Assembly: GCA_040881665.1 (NCBI GenBank) | Contig: JBBECT010000007.1 | Coordinates: forward strand, 296,406-360,405 | Reading direction: 5' to 3' | Source of the DNA: Actinomycetota bacterium | Lineage (GTDB): Bacteria; Actinomycetota; UBA4738; HRBIN12 | DNA length: 64,000 bases | Shown here: positions 57,186-64,000 of the stretch, in pieces | Position numbering within the stretch: position 1 is the first letter of the stretch | Layout of the letters: the number at the start of each line of letters is the position of its first letter | Translations under genes and position numbers: made by a program | Notes under the pieces: model-generated | Databases searched by the model: none | What the model was told of the DNA's origin: nothing | What the model saw: the letters and a program-made list of their open reading frames with translations, nothing else

Positions 57186-57364
57186 GAGGCCTTCGTCACC
57201 CCCGGCAGCTCTCCGAGGTGGGCCAGCTCGCGGAAGCAGATCCGGCACAGCAGGAACTTGCGGAACACCGCGCGCGGACGCCCGCAGCGCTGACACCGCG
57301 TGTATTCGCGGACGTGGTACTTCTGCCGTCCGCGCTGCTTGTTCTTCAGTGCCGTCTTCGCCAT
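57179..57364 (-). CDS. rpsN: Ribosomal protein S14, zinc type
   Basis: 61 residues: [20 protein letters not shown], then CQRCGRP and [20 protein letters not shown]. Two CxxC pairs make it the short zinc-binding form. It lies in the spc operon between rplE and rpsH. Confidence 0.97.
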   Translation of the reverse strand: MAKTALKNKQRGRQKYHVREYTRCQRCGRPRAVFRKFLLCRICFRELAHLGELPGVTKASW

Positions 57365-57385
57365 CTCAGCTCACTTTCGCCGTGC

Positions 57386-57961
57386 TCACGATGCGGCCGC
57401 CACCGGGTCGGCCCCCGCGAGGGGCATCCCCAGGGCGAGCAGCAGCGCGCGTCCTTCGTCGTCGTCACTCGCCGTCGTCACGACGGTGATGTCCATGCCG
57501 CGGACCTTCGCGACCTTGTCGTAGTCGATCTCGGGGAACACCAGCTGCTCGGTGAGCCCGATCGTGTAGTTGCCGTGACCGTCGAACGCTCTCGGGTCCA
57601 GGCCACGGAAGTCGCGGATCCGCGGGAGCGTGATCGACATCAGCCGGTCGATGAACTCCCACATCCGGTCGCCGCGAAGCGTGACCTTGACCCCGATCGC
57701 CTGGCCCTGCCGGAGCTTGAACCCGGCGATCGACTTCTTCGCCTTCGTGACCACCGGCTTCTGCCCGGTGATCGTCGTCAGGTCCTCGACGGCGGCCTCC
57801 AGCATACGACCGTCCTTCAGGGAGTCGCCGACCCCCATGTTCACGACGATCTTGGCCAGACTCGGGACCTCGTGCAGGTTCGTGTAGCCCCGCTGCTCGA
57901 TGAGCTTGGGGCGGATCTGTTCGCGGAACCGGATCTTCAGCCGCGCCTGGTAGTCGCTCAT
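57386..57961 (-). CDS. rplE: Ribosomal protein L5
   Basis: 191 residues: [57 protein letters not shown]. Binds 5S rRNA and P-site tRNA. A short Ala/Pro-rich tail is added. ATG overlaps the rplX stop. Confidence 0.97.
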   Translation of the reverse strand: MSDYQARLKIRFREQIRPKLIEQRGYTNLHEVPSLAKIVVNMGVGDSLKDGRMLEAAVEDLTTITGQKPVVTKAKKSIAGFKLRQGQAIGVKVTLRGDRMWEFIDRLMSITLPRIRDFRGLDPRAFDGHGNYTIGLTEQLVFPEIDYDKVAKVRGMDITVVTTASDDDEGRALLLALGMPLAGADPVAAAS

Positions 57962-58305
57962 AGCGCCGCCTCGCACTTCCTGCAGATCCGGATCTTCGTG
58001 TCGCCGTCGATCCGGTGACCGATCCGGGTGGGCTTGCCGCACGACGAGCAGACGATCTGCACGTTGCTCACGTCGATGGGCATCTCCTTGTCGAGGATCC
58101 CGCCCTGCTGGTTCTGGCGGGTCGGCCGCGTGTGCCGCTTGGCCAGCGCCGCACCTTCGACCTGGACGCGCCCCCGGTCCGGATAGACGTTGACGACTCG
58201 GCCGACGTGGCCGCGGTCCTTGCCCGTCATCACCATCACGGTGTCGTTCTTGCGGATCTCGATCCGCGGCCGGGAACGCTTCGTGGTCTTCGTGCGGCGG
58301 GGCAT
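57958..58305 (-). CDS. rplX: Ribosomal protein L24
   Basis: 115 residues: the KOW motif [20 protein letters not shown] is at about 18-37, followed by a C-terminal zinc-ribbon-like part with CSSC and CRKC. It initiates 50S assembly. The start shares one base with the rplN stop (TGATG). Confidence 0.96.
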   Translation of the reverse strand: MPRRTKTTKRSRPRIEIRKNDTVMVMTGKDRGHVGRVVNVYPDRGRVQVEGAALAKRHTRPTRQNQQGGILDKEMPIDVSNVQIVCSSCGKPTRIGHRIDGDTKIRICRKCEAAL

Positions 58306-58673
58306 CAGAGCACCTCCGGGGCCAGCGAGATGATCTTCATGAACCGCTTCTCGCGCAGCTCTCGGGCCACCGGCCCGAAGATGCGCGTTCCGCGCGGGTT
58401 GCGCTGCTCGTTGATCAGCACGACCGCGTTGTCGTCGAAGCGGATGTAGCTGCCGTCGGGGCGCCGGCGCTCCTTCGCGGTGCGCACGACGACGGCCTTG
58501 ACGACCTCGCCCTTCTTGATCGAACCGCCCGGCAGGGCGTCCTTGACCGAGCCGACGATCACGTCGCCGACCCCTGCGTAGCGCCGGCCGGAGCCGCCGA
58601 GCACGCGGATGCAGAGGACCTCTCGGGCCCCCGAATTGTCCGCAACCTTGCATCGGCTCTCCTGCTGGATCAC
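58305..58673 (-). CDS. rplN: Ribosomal protein L14
   Basis: 122 residues: [60 protein letters not shown] central region, ending in [10 protein letters not shown]. Fully conserved L14. The stop of rpsQ directly precedes it. Confidence 0.98.
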   Translation of the reverse strand: MIQQESRCKVADNSGAREVLCIRVLGGSGRRYAGVGDVIVGSVKDALPGGSIKKGEVVKAVVVRTAKERRRPDGSYIRFDDNAVVLINEQRNPRGTRIFGPVARELREKRFMKIISLAPEVL

Positions 58674-58946
58674 TTACTTCGCCCTCTCGACGACCTCGAC
58701 GACGCGCCAGCGCTTCGTCTTGGACAGCGGCTTGGTCTCCATCACCCTCACGGTGTCGCCCACGTGCGCGTCGTTGGTCTCGTCGTGGACCTGCAGCTTG
58801 CTGCTGCGACGCACGGTCTTCTTGTAGACCCGGTGCAGCGACTGGCGGTCGATCCGCACGACGACGGTCTTGTCCATCGCGTCGGACAGGACGACGCCGG
58901 TGCGCACCTTCCGGCGCGCGCGATCGGTGGCTTCTGTCTCACTCAC
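58674..58946 (-). CDS. rpsQ: Ribosomal protein S17
   Basis: 90 residues: [62 protein letters not shown]-fold early-assembly protein. GTG start, coupled to rpmC by a 4-base overlap. Confidence 0.97.
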   Translation of the reverse strand: MSETEATDRARRKVRTGVVLSDAMDKTVVVRIDRQSLHRVYKKTVRRSSKLQVHDETNDAHVGDTVRVMETKPLSKTKRWRVVEVVERAK

Positions 58947-59170
58947 GACTCGTCTTCTTTCTCTGGCGATCTACGTTCGTTCGCTGTCGTTCGTTCGCTG
59001 AGCACGGTCAGGATGCGCGCGACGTCGTGGCGCACCTGCTTGATGCGCGAAGGGTTGTCCAGCTGCCCGGTCGCGTTCTGGAACCGGAGGTTGAACAGCT
59101 CCTCCTTCGCGTCGTCGAGCCGCTCGACGAGCTGCTCGTCGCCCATCTCGCGGAGTTCGGTCACCTGCAT
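58943..59170 (-). CDS. rpmC: Ribosomal protein L29
   Basis: 75 residues of two helices: [55 protein letters not shown]. Sits at the exit tunnel. A short acidic tail follows. It begins directly after rplP. Confidence 0.96.
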   Translation of the reverse strand: MQVTELREMGDEQLVERLDDAKEELFNLRFQNATGQLDNPSRIKQVRHDVARILTVLSERTTANERRSPEKEDES

Positions 59171-59587
59171 CTACTCGCCACCTGCCCGGGAGATGAACTT
59201 CGTCTTGATCGGCAGCTTGTGCGCGGCGCGCAGCATCGCCGAACGGGCGAGATCCTCGGGGACGCCCGCCAGCTCGAACAGCACGCGGCCCGGCTTGACG
59301 ACGGCCACCCACCCCTCGGGGTTGCCCTTGCCCGACCCCATGCGGGTCTCGGCCGGCTTCTTCGTGTACGGCTTGTCCGGGAAGATGTTGATCCAGACCT
59401 TGCCGCCACGACGGATCCGCCGGGTGATCGCGACGCGCGCCGACTCGATCTGGCGGTTCGTGATCCACGCCGGCTCGAGCGCCACGAGACCGAAGTCGCC
59501 GAAGGTGATCTGGGTGCCGCCCTTGGCCTTGCCGCGCATGCGACCGCGATGCTGCTTGCGGTGCTTGACCTTCTTGGGGGCGAGCAT
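59171..59587 (-). CDS. rplP: Ribosomal protein L16
   Basis: 138 residues from ATG 59587: [60 protein letters not shown]. Lines the A-site tRNA elbow region. The start shares a base with the rpsC stop (TGATG). Confidence 0.97.
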   Translation of the reverse strand: MLAPKKVKHRKQHRGRMRGKAKGGTQITFGDFGLVALEPAWITNRQIESARVAITRRIRRGGKVWINIFPDKPYTKKPAETRMGSGKGNPEGWVAVVKPGRVLFELAGVPEDLARSAMLRAAHKLPIKTKFISRAGGE

Positions 59588-60507
59588 CAGGCGTCGCCTC
59601 CCTCTTGGACCTCGGTGCGCGCGGCCTCGGCCGAGGGGTCGGGCGTGGTCGTCTCGACCGTCGTGGTCTCGACCTCGGTGGTACCGGTGGTCTCGTCGAC
59701 CTTCACGTCGGTCTCGGTCGTGGTCTCGGTGATCGCGGTGGGCTCGCCGGTCGAGGGGTCCTGGGCGACCTCCTCGGTCTTCTCGACCATCTTCGCGCGG
59801 CCGGGCGTCGCCTTGACCTGCGCGACGGCGCGGGCGCGGGCGCGCTCGGTCTTCCGCTCGGCCTGCGGGATCTCGTCGCCGTGGTAGACCCAGACCTTCA
59901 CACCGCAGCTGCCGGAGGTCGTCTTGGCCTTGGCGGTACCGAAGTCGATCTTGGCGCGGAGCGTGTGCAGGGGAACCCGGCCCTCGCGGTACCACTCGCT
60001 GCGCGACATCTCGGTGCCACCGAGGCGGCCGCCGGTCTGCACGCGAACGCCCAGGGCGCCGGCGCGCATCGCCGTCTGCACCCCGCGGCGCATCGCGCGA
60101 CGGAACGCCACGCGGCCCACGAGCTGCTCGGCGATCCCCTGGGCGAGCAGTGCGGCGTCGGTCTCGGGCCGCGACTCGCTCGCCGCCGAGTTCATGTCCT
60201 CGACCTTCACGTCGACGCGCTTCTTCGTGTAGCGCTCGATGTCCTTGCGGATCCGGTCGACCTCGGCGCCCTTGCGGCCGATCACGATGCCCGGGCGCGC
60301 GGTGCGGATGAACACCCAGATCTGGTCGCCCTTGCGCTCGATGTCGATCGAGGAGATCCCGGCCCGCGACAGGCGGGAGCGGATGTGGTCGCGGATCCAG
60401 ATGTCCTCGTGCAGCGATGTGGCGTAGTCCTTGTTGGCGTACCAGTTGGACTTCCAGGGGTAGATGACCCCCAGCCGGAACCCGTACGGGTTGACCTTGT
60501 TCCCCAT
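59587..60507 (-). CDS. rpsC: Ribosomal protein S3 with acidic Thr/Glu-rich tail
   Basis: 306 residues. The first ~215 are standard S3: [19 protein letters not shown], the KH domain [17 protein letters not shown], and [20 protein letters not shown]. The last ~80 are rich in Thr, Glu, Val and Pro and likely unstructured. Typical S3 is 210-240 residues, though long tails occur in actinobacteria. The rplV stop lies directly upstream. Confidence 0.96.
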   Translation of the reverse strand: MGNKVNPYGFRLGVIYPWKSNWYANKDYATSLHEDIWIRDHIRSRLSRAGISSIDIERKGDQIWVFIRTARPGIVIGRKGAEVDRIRKDIERYTKKRVDVKVEDMNSAASESRPETDAALLAQGIAEQLVGRVAFRRAMRRGVQTAMRAGALGVRVQTGGRLGGTEMSRSEWYREGRVPLHTLRAKIDFGTAKAKTTSGSCGVKVWVYHGDEIPQAERKTERARARAVAQVKATPGRAKMVEKTEEVAQDPSTGEPTAITETTTETDVKVDETTGTTEVETTTVETTTPDPSAEAARTEVQEGGDA

Positions 60508-60855
60508 CTAGACCTCGTCTCCTACGGACTTCACGACGATCGTGACGTGCGACGTGCGCTTGCGGACCCGCGTGGCGCGGCCGTACGCGCGCGGCCGATA
60601 GCGGCGCAGCGTCGGGCCCTGGTCGACCCAGGCGCGCTCGACGATCAGGTTCTCCCCGATCACCCCGGGCTTCTGCTCGGCGTTGGCCACGGCGGAATTC
60701 AGCAGCTTGCCCAGCTCCTCGGAGGCACCGAGGGCCGAGAAGCGCAGGATCCGTCGCGCCTCTTCCACGTGGGCGCCGCGGATCATGTCGACGGCGCGCC
60801 GCATCTTCCGCGGCGAGGTCCGCACGTACTTCATCGATGCCTTGGCTTCGGCCAC
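60508..60855 (-). CDS. rplV: Ribosomal protein L22
   Basis: 115 residues: [40 protein letters not shown], and the tunnel loop [20 protein letters not shown] (macrolide-contact hairpin). Located between rpsS and rpsC. Confidence 0.97.
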   Translation of the reverse strand: MAEAKASMKYVRTSPRKMRRAVDMIRGAHVEEARRILRFSALGASEELGKLLNSAVANAEQKPGVIGENLIVERAWVDQGPTLRRYRPRAYGRATRVRKRTSHVTIVVKSVGDEV

Positions 60856-60862
60856 GATCTCC

Positions 60863-61144
60863 CTACCTCACACCCGTGCTCTTCTCGCTGCGTGCGTGGG
60901 AGCGGAACGTCCGCGTCGGCGCGAACTCCCCCAGCTTGTGCCCGACCATCGCCTCGGAGATGTAGACCGGCACGTGCTTGCGGCCGTCGTGCACCGCGAT
61001 CGTGTGGCCGACCATCTCGGGGACGATCGTGCTGCGCCGCGACCAGGTCTTGATGACCTTCTTGTCGTTGCGCTTGTTCATGTCGGCGACCTTGATCATC
61101 AGGTGGTCGTCGACGAACGGACCCTTCTTCACCGACCGCGGCAT
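60863..61144 (-). CDS. rpsS: Ribosomal protein S19
   Basis: 93 residues from ATG 61144: [57 protein letters not shown]. It shares a base with the rplB stop (TGATG). Confidence 0.97.
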   Translation of the reverse strand: MPRSVKKGPFVDDHLMIKVADMNKRNDKKVIKTWSRRSTIVPEMVGHTIAVHDGRKHVPVYISEAMVGHKLGEFAPTRTFRSHARSEKSTGVR

Positions 61145-61974
61145 CAGCCACGCCCCTTCCCGCGACGCCGGACGATGTACTTGTTCGACCGCTTCTTCTT
61201 CTTGCGCGTGCGACCCTCGGCCTGACCCCACGGCGAGACCGGGTGCCGTCCACCCGAGGACTTGCCCTCGCCACCGCCGAGCGGGTGATCGACCGGGTTC
61301 ATCGCCACGCCGCGCACCGACGGGCGCTTGCGCTTCCATCGGGCGCGGCCCGCCTTCCCGAGCTGCACGAGCTCGTGCTCGGCGTTGCCGACGACGCCGA
61401 CGGTGCCGCGGCACGCGGCCTCGACCATCCGCATCTCACCGGAGGGAAGGCGCAGGGTCGCGAGCTTGCCCTCCTTCGCCATCAGCTGCACCGAGGTGCC
61501 GGCCGAACGCGCCATCTTCGCGCCGCCACCGGGCTTGAGCTCGATCGCGTGCACGACGGTGCCGACCGGGATGTTGCGCAGCGGAAGCGCGTTGCCGGGA
61601 CGGATCTCGGCGCCGTCCCCCGACTGCACGGTGTCACCCTGCTTGAGCCCCTGCGGCGCGAGGATGTAGCGCTTCTCGCCATCCGCGTAGTGCAGCAAAG
61701 CGATCCGCGCGCTGCGGTTCGGGTCGTACTCGATGTGAGCGACCTTCGCGGGCACGCCGTCCTTGTTCCGCCGGAAGTCGATCGAACGGAACCGGCGCTT
61801 GTTGCCGCCACCCTGGTGCCGCGTCGTGATGCGGCCCTTGTTGTTGCGGCCGGCCCGGTTGCGGCCCTTGGAGGTCAGCGCCTTCTCCGGCGTCGCCCGG
61901 GTCACGTCGTCGAACGTGCTGACGCTGGCCCCGCGGCGGCCCGGTGTCGTCGGCTTGTATTTGCGAACGGCCAT
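61144..61974 (-). CDS. rplB: Ribosomal protein L2
   Basis: 276 residues from ATG 61974: [40 protein letters not shown], and [20 protein letters not shown] with the His important for peptidyl transfer. Ends in a basic tail. Confidence 0.98.
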   Translation of the reverse strand: MAVRKYKPTTPGRRGASVSTFDDVTRATPEKALTSKGRNRAGRNNKGRITTRHQGGGNKRRFRSIDFRRNKDGVPAKVAHIEYDPNRSARIALLHYADGEKRYILAPQGLKQGDTVQSGDGAEIRPGNALPLRNIPVGTVVHAIELKPGGGAKMARSAGTSVQLMAKEGKLATLRLPSGEMRMVEAACRGTVGVVGNAEHELVQLGKAGRARWKRKRPSVRGVAMNPVDHPLGGGEGKSSGGRHPVSPWGQAEGRTRKKKKRSNKYIVRRRGKGRG

Positions 61975-61982
61975 GGCGATCC

Positions 61983-62270
61983 CTATCCGGTCTCGAACAG
62001 CTCGATGCTGTCGCCCTCGGCGAGGGTGACGATCGCGCGCTTCTGGTCGGGGCGCTTCCCGGAGGTGTACCGGTAGCGCTTCACCTTCCCCTTGCGGCGC
62101 AGCGTGTTGACCGAGGTGACGCGCACGTTCCAGATCCGCTGGACGGCCTCTTTGATCTCGGTCTTGTTCGCCCGCGGGTCGACGATGAACGTGTAGGTGT
62201 TCGCCTCGATCCCCGAGTAGGACTTCTCCGACACGACCGGGCGCACGATCACGTCGCGATCGGTCTTCAC
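61983..62270 (-). CDS. rplW: Ribosomal protein L23
   Basis: 95 residues: [60 protein letters not shown]. Docking site at the exit tunnel for trigger factor and SRP. Overlaps rplD by four bases. Confidence 0.97.
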   Translation of the reverse strand: MKTDRDVIVRPVVSEKSYSGIEANTYTFIVDPRANKTEIKEAVQRIWNVRVTSVNTLRRKGKVKRYRYTSGKRPDQKRAIVTLAEGDSIELFETG

Positions 62271-62932
62271 GCGGGCTCACCCGCCTTCGCGCCGTTCCTC
62301 GTGGTCGTCTTCGCGAGGCCCTCGGCGACCCGGGCGATCGCGGACCTGTCGAAGATCACGCGATCGGCGTTCACGATCTCCCACACCCCGAGACCGCCGG
62401 CGAACGCGACGCGAACGCTCGGCAGGTTCCGGAAGCTCTTCTCGGTGGCCTCGTGCGGCTCGGACAGAATGAGCAGCACCTTGCCCTGGGCCTCGATCGC
62501 GTCGAGCAGCTCGATCGCGCGCTTGGTCTTCGGTTCGTCGAACGACAGTCCGTCGACGACCGTGAGCTTGCCGCTCGCCCGCGCGTCCGACAGCGCCGAG
62601 CGCAGCGCGCCCTTGCGCATCTTCTTGTTCACGCGCATCGCGTGGTCCTGCGGCTGCGGACCGTGCGCGACCCCGCCGCCGACCCAGATCGGGGAGCGGA
62701 TCGAGCCGTGCCGAGCGCGACCGGTGCCCTTCTGGCGCCACGGCTTCTTGCCGCCACCGGAGACCTTGCCCCGCGTCTTCGTCGAGTGCGTTCCCGCGCG
62801 TTGTCCCGCCATCGCCGCGACCACGACCTGGTGCATCAGTGGCACGCTGATGTCGGCCTCGAACACGTCGGCGGGAAGATCGGTCGAACCGGCCTTGGAT
62901 CCCGAGGCGTCGACGACATCGACCGAGGCCAT
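62267..62932 (-). CDS. rplD: Ribosomal protein L4
   Basis: 221 residues: [40 protein letters not shown], and the C-terminal Rossmann-like part. The long loop lines the tunnel; in other bacteria L4 can repress this operon. A GTG at 62941, overlapping the rplC stop as GTGA, would add three residues and is an alternative start. Confidence 0.96.
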   Translation of the reverse strand: MASVDVVDASGSKAGSTDLPADVFEADISVPLMHQVVVAAMAGQRAGTHSTKTRGKVSGGGKKPWRQKGTGRARHGSIRSPIWVGGGVAHGPQPQDHAMRVNKKMRKGALRSALSDARASGKLTVVDGLSFDEPKTKRAIELLDAIEAQGKVLLILSEPHEATEKSFRNLPSVRVAFAGGLGVWEIVNADRVIFDRSAIARVAEGLAKTTTRNGAKAGEPA

Positions 62933-62937
62933 CGAGG

Positions 62938-63588
62938 TCACACCGCCTTCTTCTCTGCGGGAGCTTTGACGGCCGAACGGATCAGGACGAGCCCTCCGTC
63001 GGGCCCGGGGACGGCGCCCTTGACGAGCAGCAGGTTGCGTTCGGCGTCCGCCTGGACGATCTCGAGGTTGAGCAGGGTGACGCGGTCGTGACCCATGTGG
63101 CCGGCCATCCGCATGCCCTTGAACACCCGCGACGGCGTCGCGCACGCGCCGATCGACCCCGGGGCGCGGTGGACCCGGTGGGTCCCGTGGCTCGCCTTCA
63201 GCCCGGAGAACCCGTGGCGCTTCATCGGACCGGCGAACCCCTTGCCCTTGCTGACGCCGACGACGTCGGCCTTCTCGCCCGGCACGAAGATGTCGACCGA
63301 GATGCGCTGGCCGGTCTCGTAATCGGCGGCGTCGTCGGTACGGATCTCGACGAGGTGACGGGTGGCGTCGACCCCCGCCTTGTCGAAGTGGCCCTGCATC
63401 GGCTTCGACGTGCGCTTCGGCGTGGCGAACCCGATCTGCACGGCGTCGTAGCCGTCGGTCGCGGTGGTCTTGATCTGCGTGATGAAGCACGGCCCCGCCT
63501 TGATCACGGTGACCGGGATCGCGCGCGTGTCGTCGAAGATCTGCGTCATGCCGACCTTCTCGCCGAGGATGCCCTTCACCTCAGCCAC
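62938..63588 (-). CDS. rplC: Ribosomal protein L3
   Basis: 216 residues: [59 protein letters not shown] near the peptidyl-transferase centre. GTG start; overlaps rpsJ by 8 bases. Confidence 0.97.
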   Translation of the reverse strand: MAEVKGILGEKVGMTQIFDDTRAIPVTVIKAGPCFITQIKTTATDGYDAVQIGFATPKRTSKPMQGHFDKAGVDATRHLVEIRTDDAADYETGQRISVDIFVPGEKADVVGVSKGKGFAGPMKRHGFSGLKASHGTHRVHRAPGSIGACATPSRVFKGMRMAGHMGHDRVTLLNLEIVQADAERNLLLVKGAVPGPDGGLVLIRSAVKAPAEKKAV

Positions 63589-63895
63589 CGAGCTTCACCT
63601 CGATGTCGACGCCCGCCGACAGGTTCAGGCGCTGGAGCTCCTGGACCGTCTTCGAGGTGGCGTCGACGATGTCGATCAGCCGCTTGTGGGTGAGCATCTG
63701 GAAGTGTTCCCGCGAGTCCTTGTGCTTGTGGGGCCCGCGGATCACCGTGTAGACGGCGCGCTCGGTGGGCAGGGGGACGGGTCCGACGACCTTCGCGCCG
63801 GTGCGCGTCACGTGCTCGACGATGTCGCGCGCAGCGACGTCGAGCATGCGGTGGTCGTAGGCCCGCAGCTTGATACGGATCTTCGGTCCCGCCAC
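63581..63895 (-). CDS. rpsJ: Ribosomal protein S10 (NusE)
   Basis: 104 residues: [57 protein letters not shown]. First gene of the S10 operon and NusB partner in antitermination. GTG preceded by GGGAGGAGG. The 44 bases to tuf hold only the ribosome site. Confidence 0.98.
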   Translation of the reverse strand: MAGPKIRIKLRAYDHRMLDVAARDIVEHVTRTGAKVVGPVPLPTERAVYTVIRGPHKHKDSREHFQMLTHKRLIDIVDATSKTVQELQRLNLSAGVDIEVKLGG

Positions 63896-63939
63896 GACGC
63901 TCGCCCTCCTCCCTCTGTCTCTCGCTCGGCTGTTGACGA

Positions 63940-64000
63940 CTAGGCCAGGATCTTCGTGACGCGTCCGGCACCGACGGTGCGACCGCCCTCGCGGATCGCG
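63940..64000 (-). CDS. tuf: Elongation factor Tu, 3' end only
   Basis: The last 19 codons and the stop are present: [18 protein letters not shown], the invariant EF-Tu C-terminus in domain 3. The rest lies beyond the window edge. It precedes rpsJ, the usual str-S10 junction. Confidence 0.93.
   Translation of the reverse strand, partial: AIREGGRTVGAGRVTKILA

Overview
This window is dense, GC-rich bacterial chromosome that reads as Actinomycetota. The evidence is gene order. Three blocks that are usually kept together in actinobacteria are present: icd/mdh and folD-purH-purN next to sucD-sucC and pcrA; guaA-guaB3 near groEL-groES-tsaD-rimI-tsaB-tsaE-alr-nnr-acpS-glmS-glmM; and rpsI-rplM-truA-rplQ-rpoA leading into the alpha, spc and S10 ribosomal operons and tuf. 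GTG starts are common, 4-base GTGA/ATGA stop-start overlaps are frequent, and several genes look leaderless. Some local features (no rpsD in the alpha operon, no guaB1 beside guaB3, extra genes spliced into conserved operons) suggest a lineage away from the model streptomycetes and mycobacteria. I cannot name the class from sequence alone.

Region by region. Positions 1-1725 hold a partial membrane protein and a frameshifted DUF222/HNH gene with a LexA-type box. Positions 1722-6940 carry malate dehydrogenase, an isocitrate dehydrogenase, a divergent citrate synthase with a palindromic operator over its -10, and two one-carbon enzymes (MetF, FolD). Positions 7014-14502 hold purH-purN, two zinc-finger-type proteins of unknown function, a polytopic membrane protein in the PerM/DUF6350 position, sucD-sucC and a B12-binding mutase subunit. 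Positions 14543-20568 hold a DMFase-beta-like protein, a 54-residue membrane protein, PcrA helicase, an AI-2E-family permease and a class E sortase. Positions 20574-25443 carry guaA, guaB3, APS kinase and an AlkP-superfamily phosphodiesterase.

Positions 25593-31396 hold a small membrane protein, a Leu/Val-type dehydrogenase, groEL-groES with a perfect CIRCE operator, an exported protein and a serine hydrolase. Positions 31401-39735 form one tightly coupled run on the minus strand: epimerase, the t6A enzymes TsaD/TsaB/TsaE with RimI, a type 4 uracil-DNA glycosylase, a P1 peptidase, alanine racemase, NAD(P)HX repair enzyme and AcpS. glmS and glmM follow, separated by a 13-bp tandem repeat. Positions 43657-46002 are an arsenic operon: arsR-arsM-arsC-aquaglyceroporin with two matching operators. 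From 46089 to the end, on the minus strand, lie rpsI-rplM, truA, rplQ, rpoA and the alpha, spc and S10 operons, ending in the 3' end of tuf.

Most of the window is core metabolism, cell-wall precursor supply, tRNA modification and translation. The most unusual item is a secreted lysyl-oxidase-like copper enzyme sitting between map and infA inside the ribosomal gene run. No tRNA, rRNA, CRISPR array, insertion sequence or replication origin was seen, and no gene-free stretch exceeds 300 bases.
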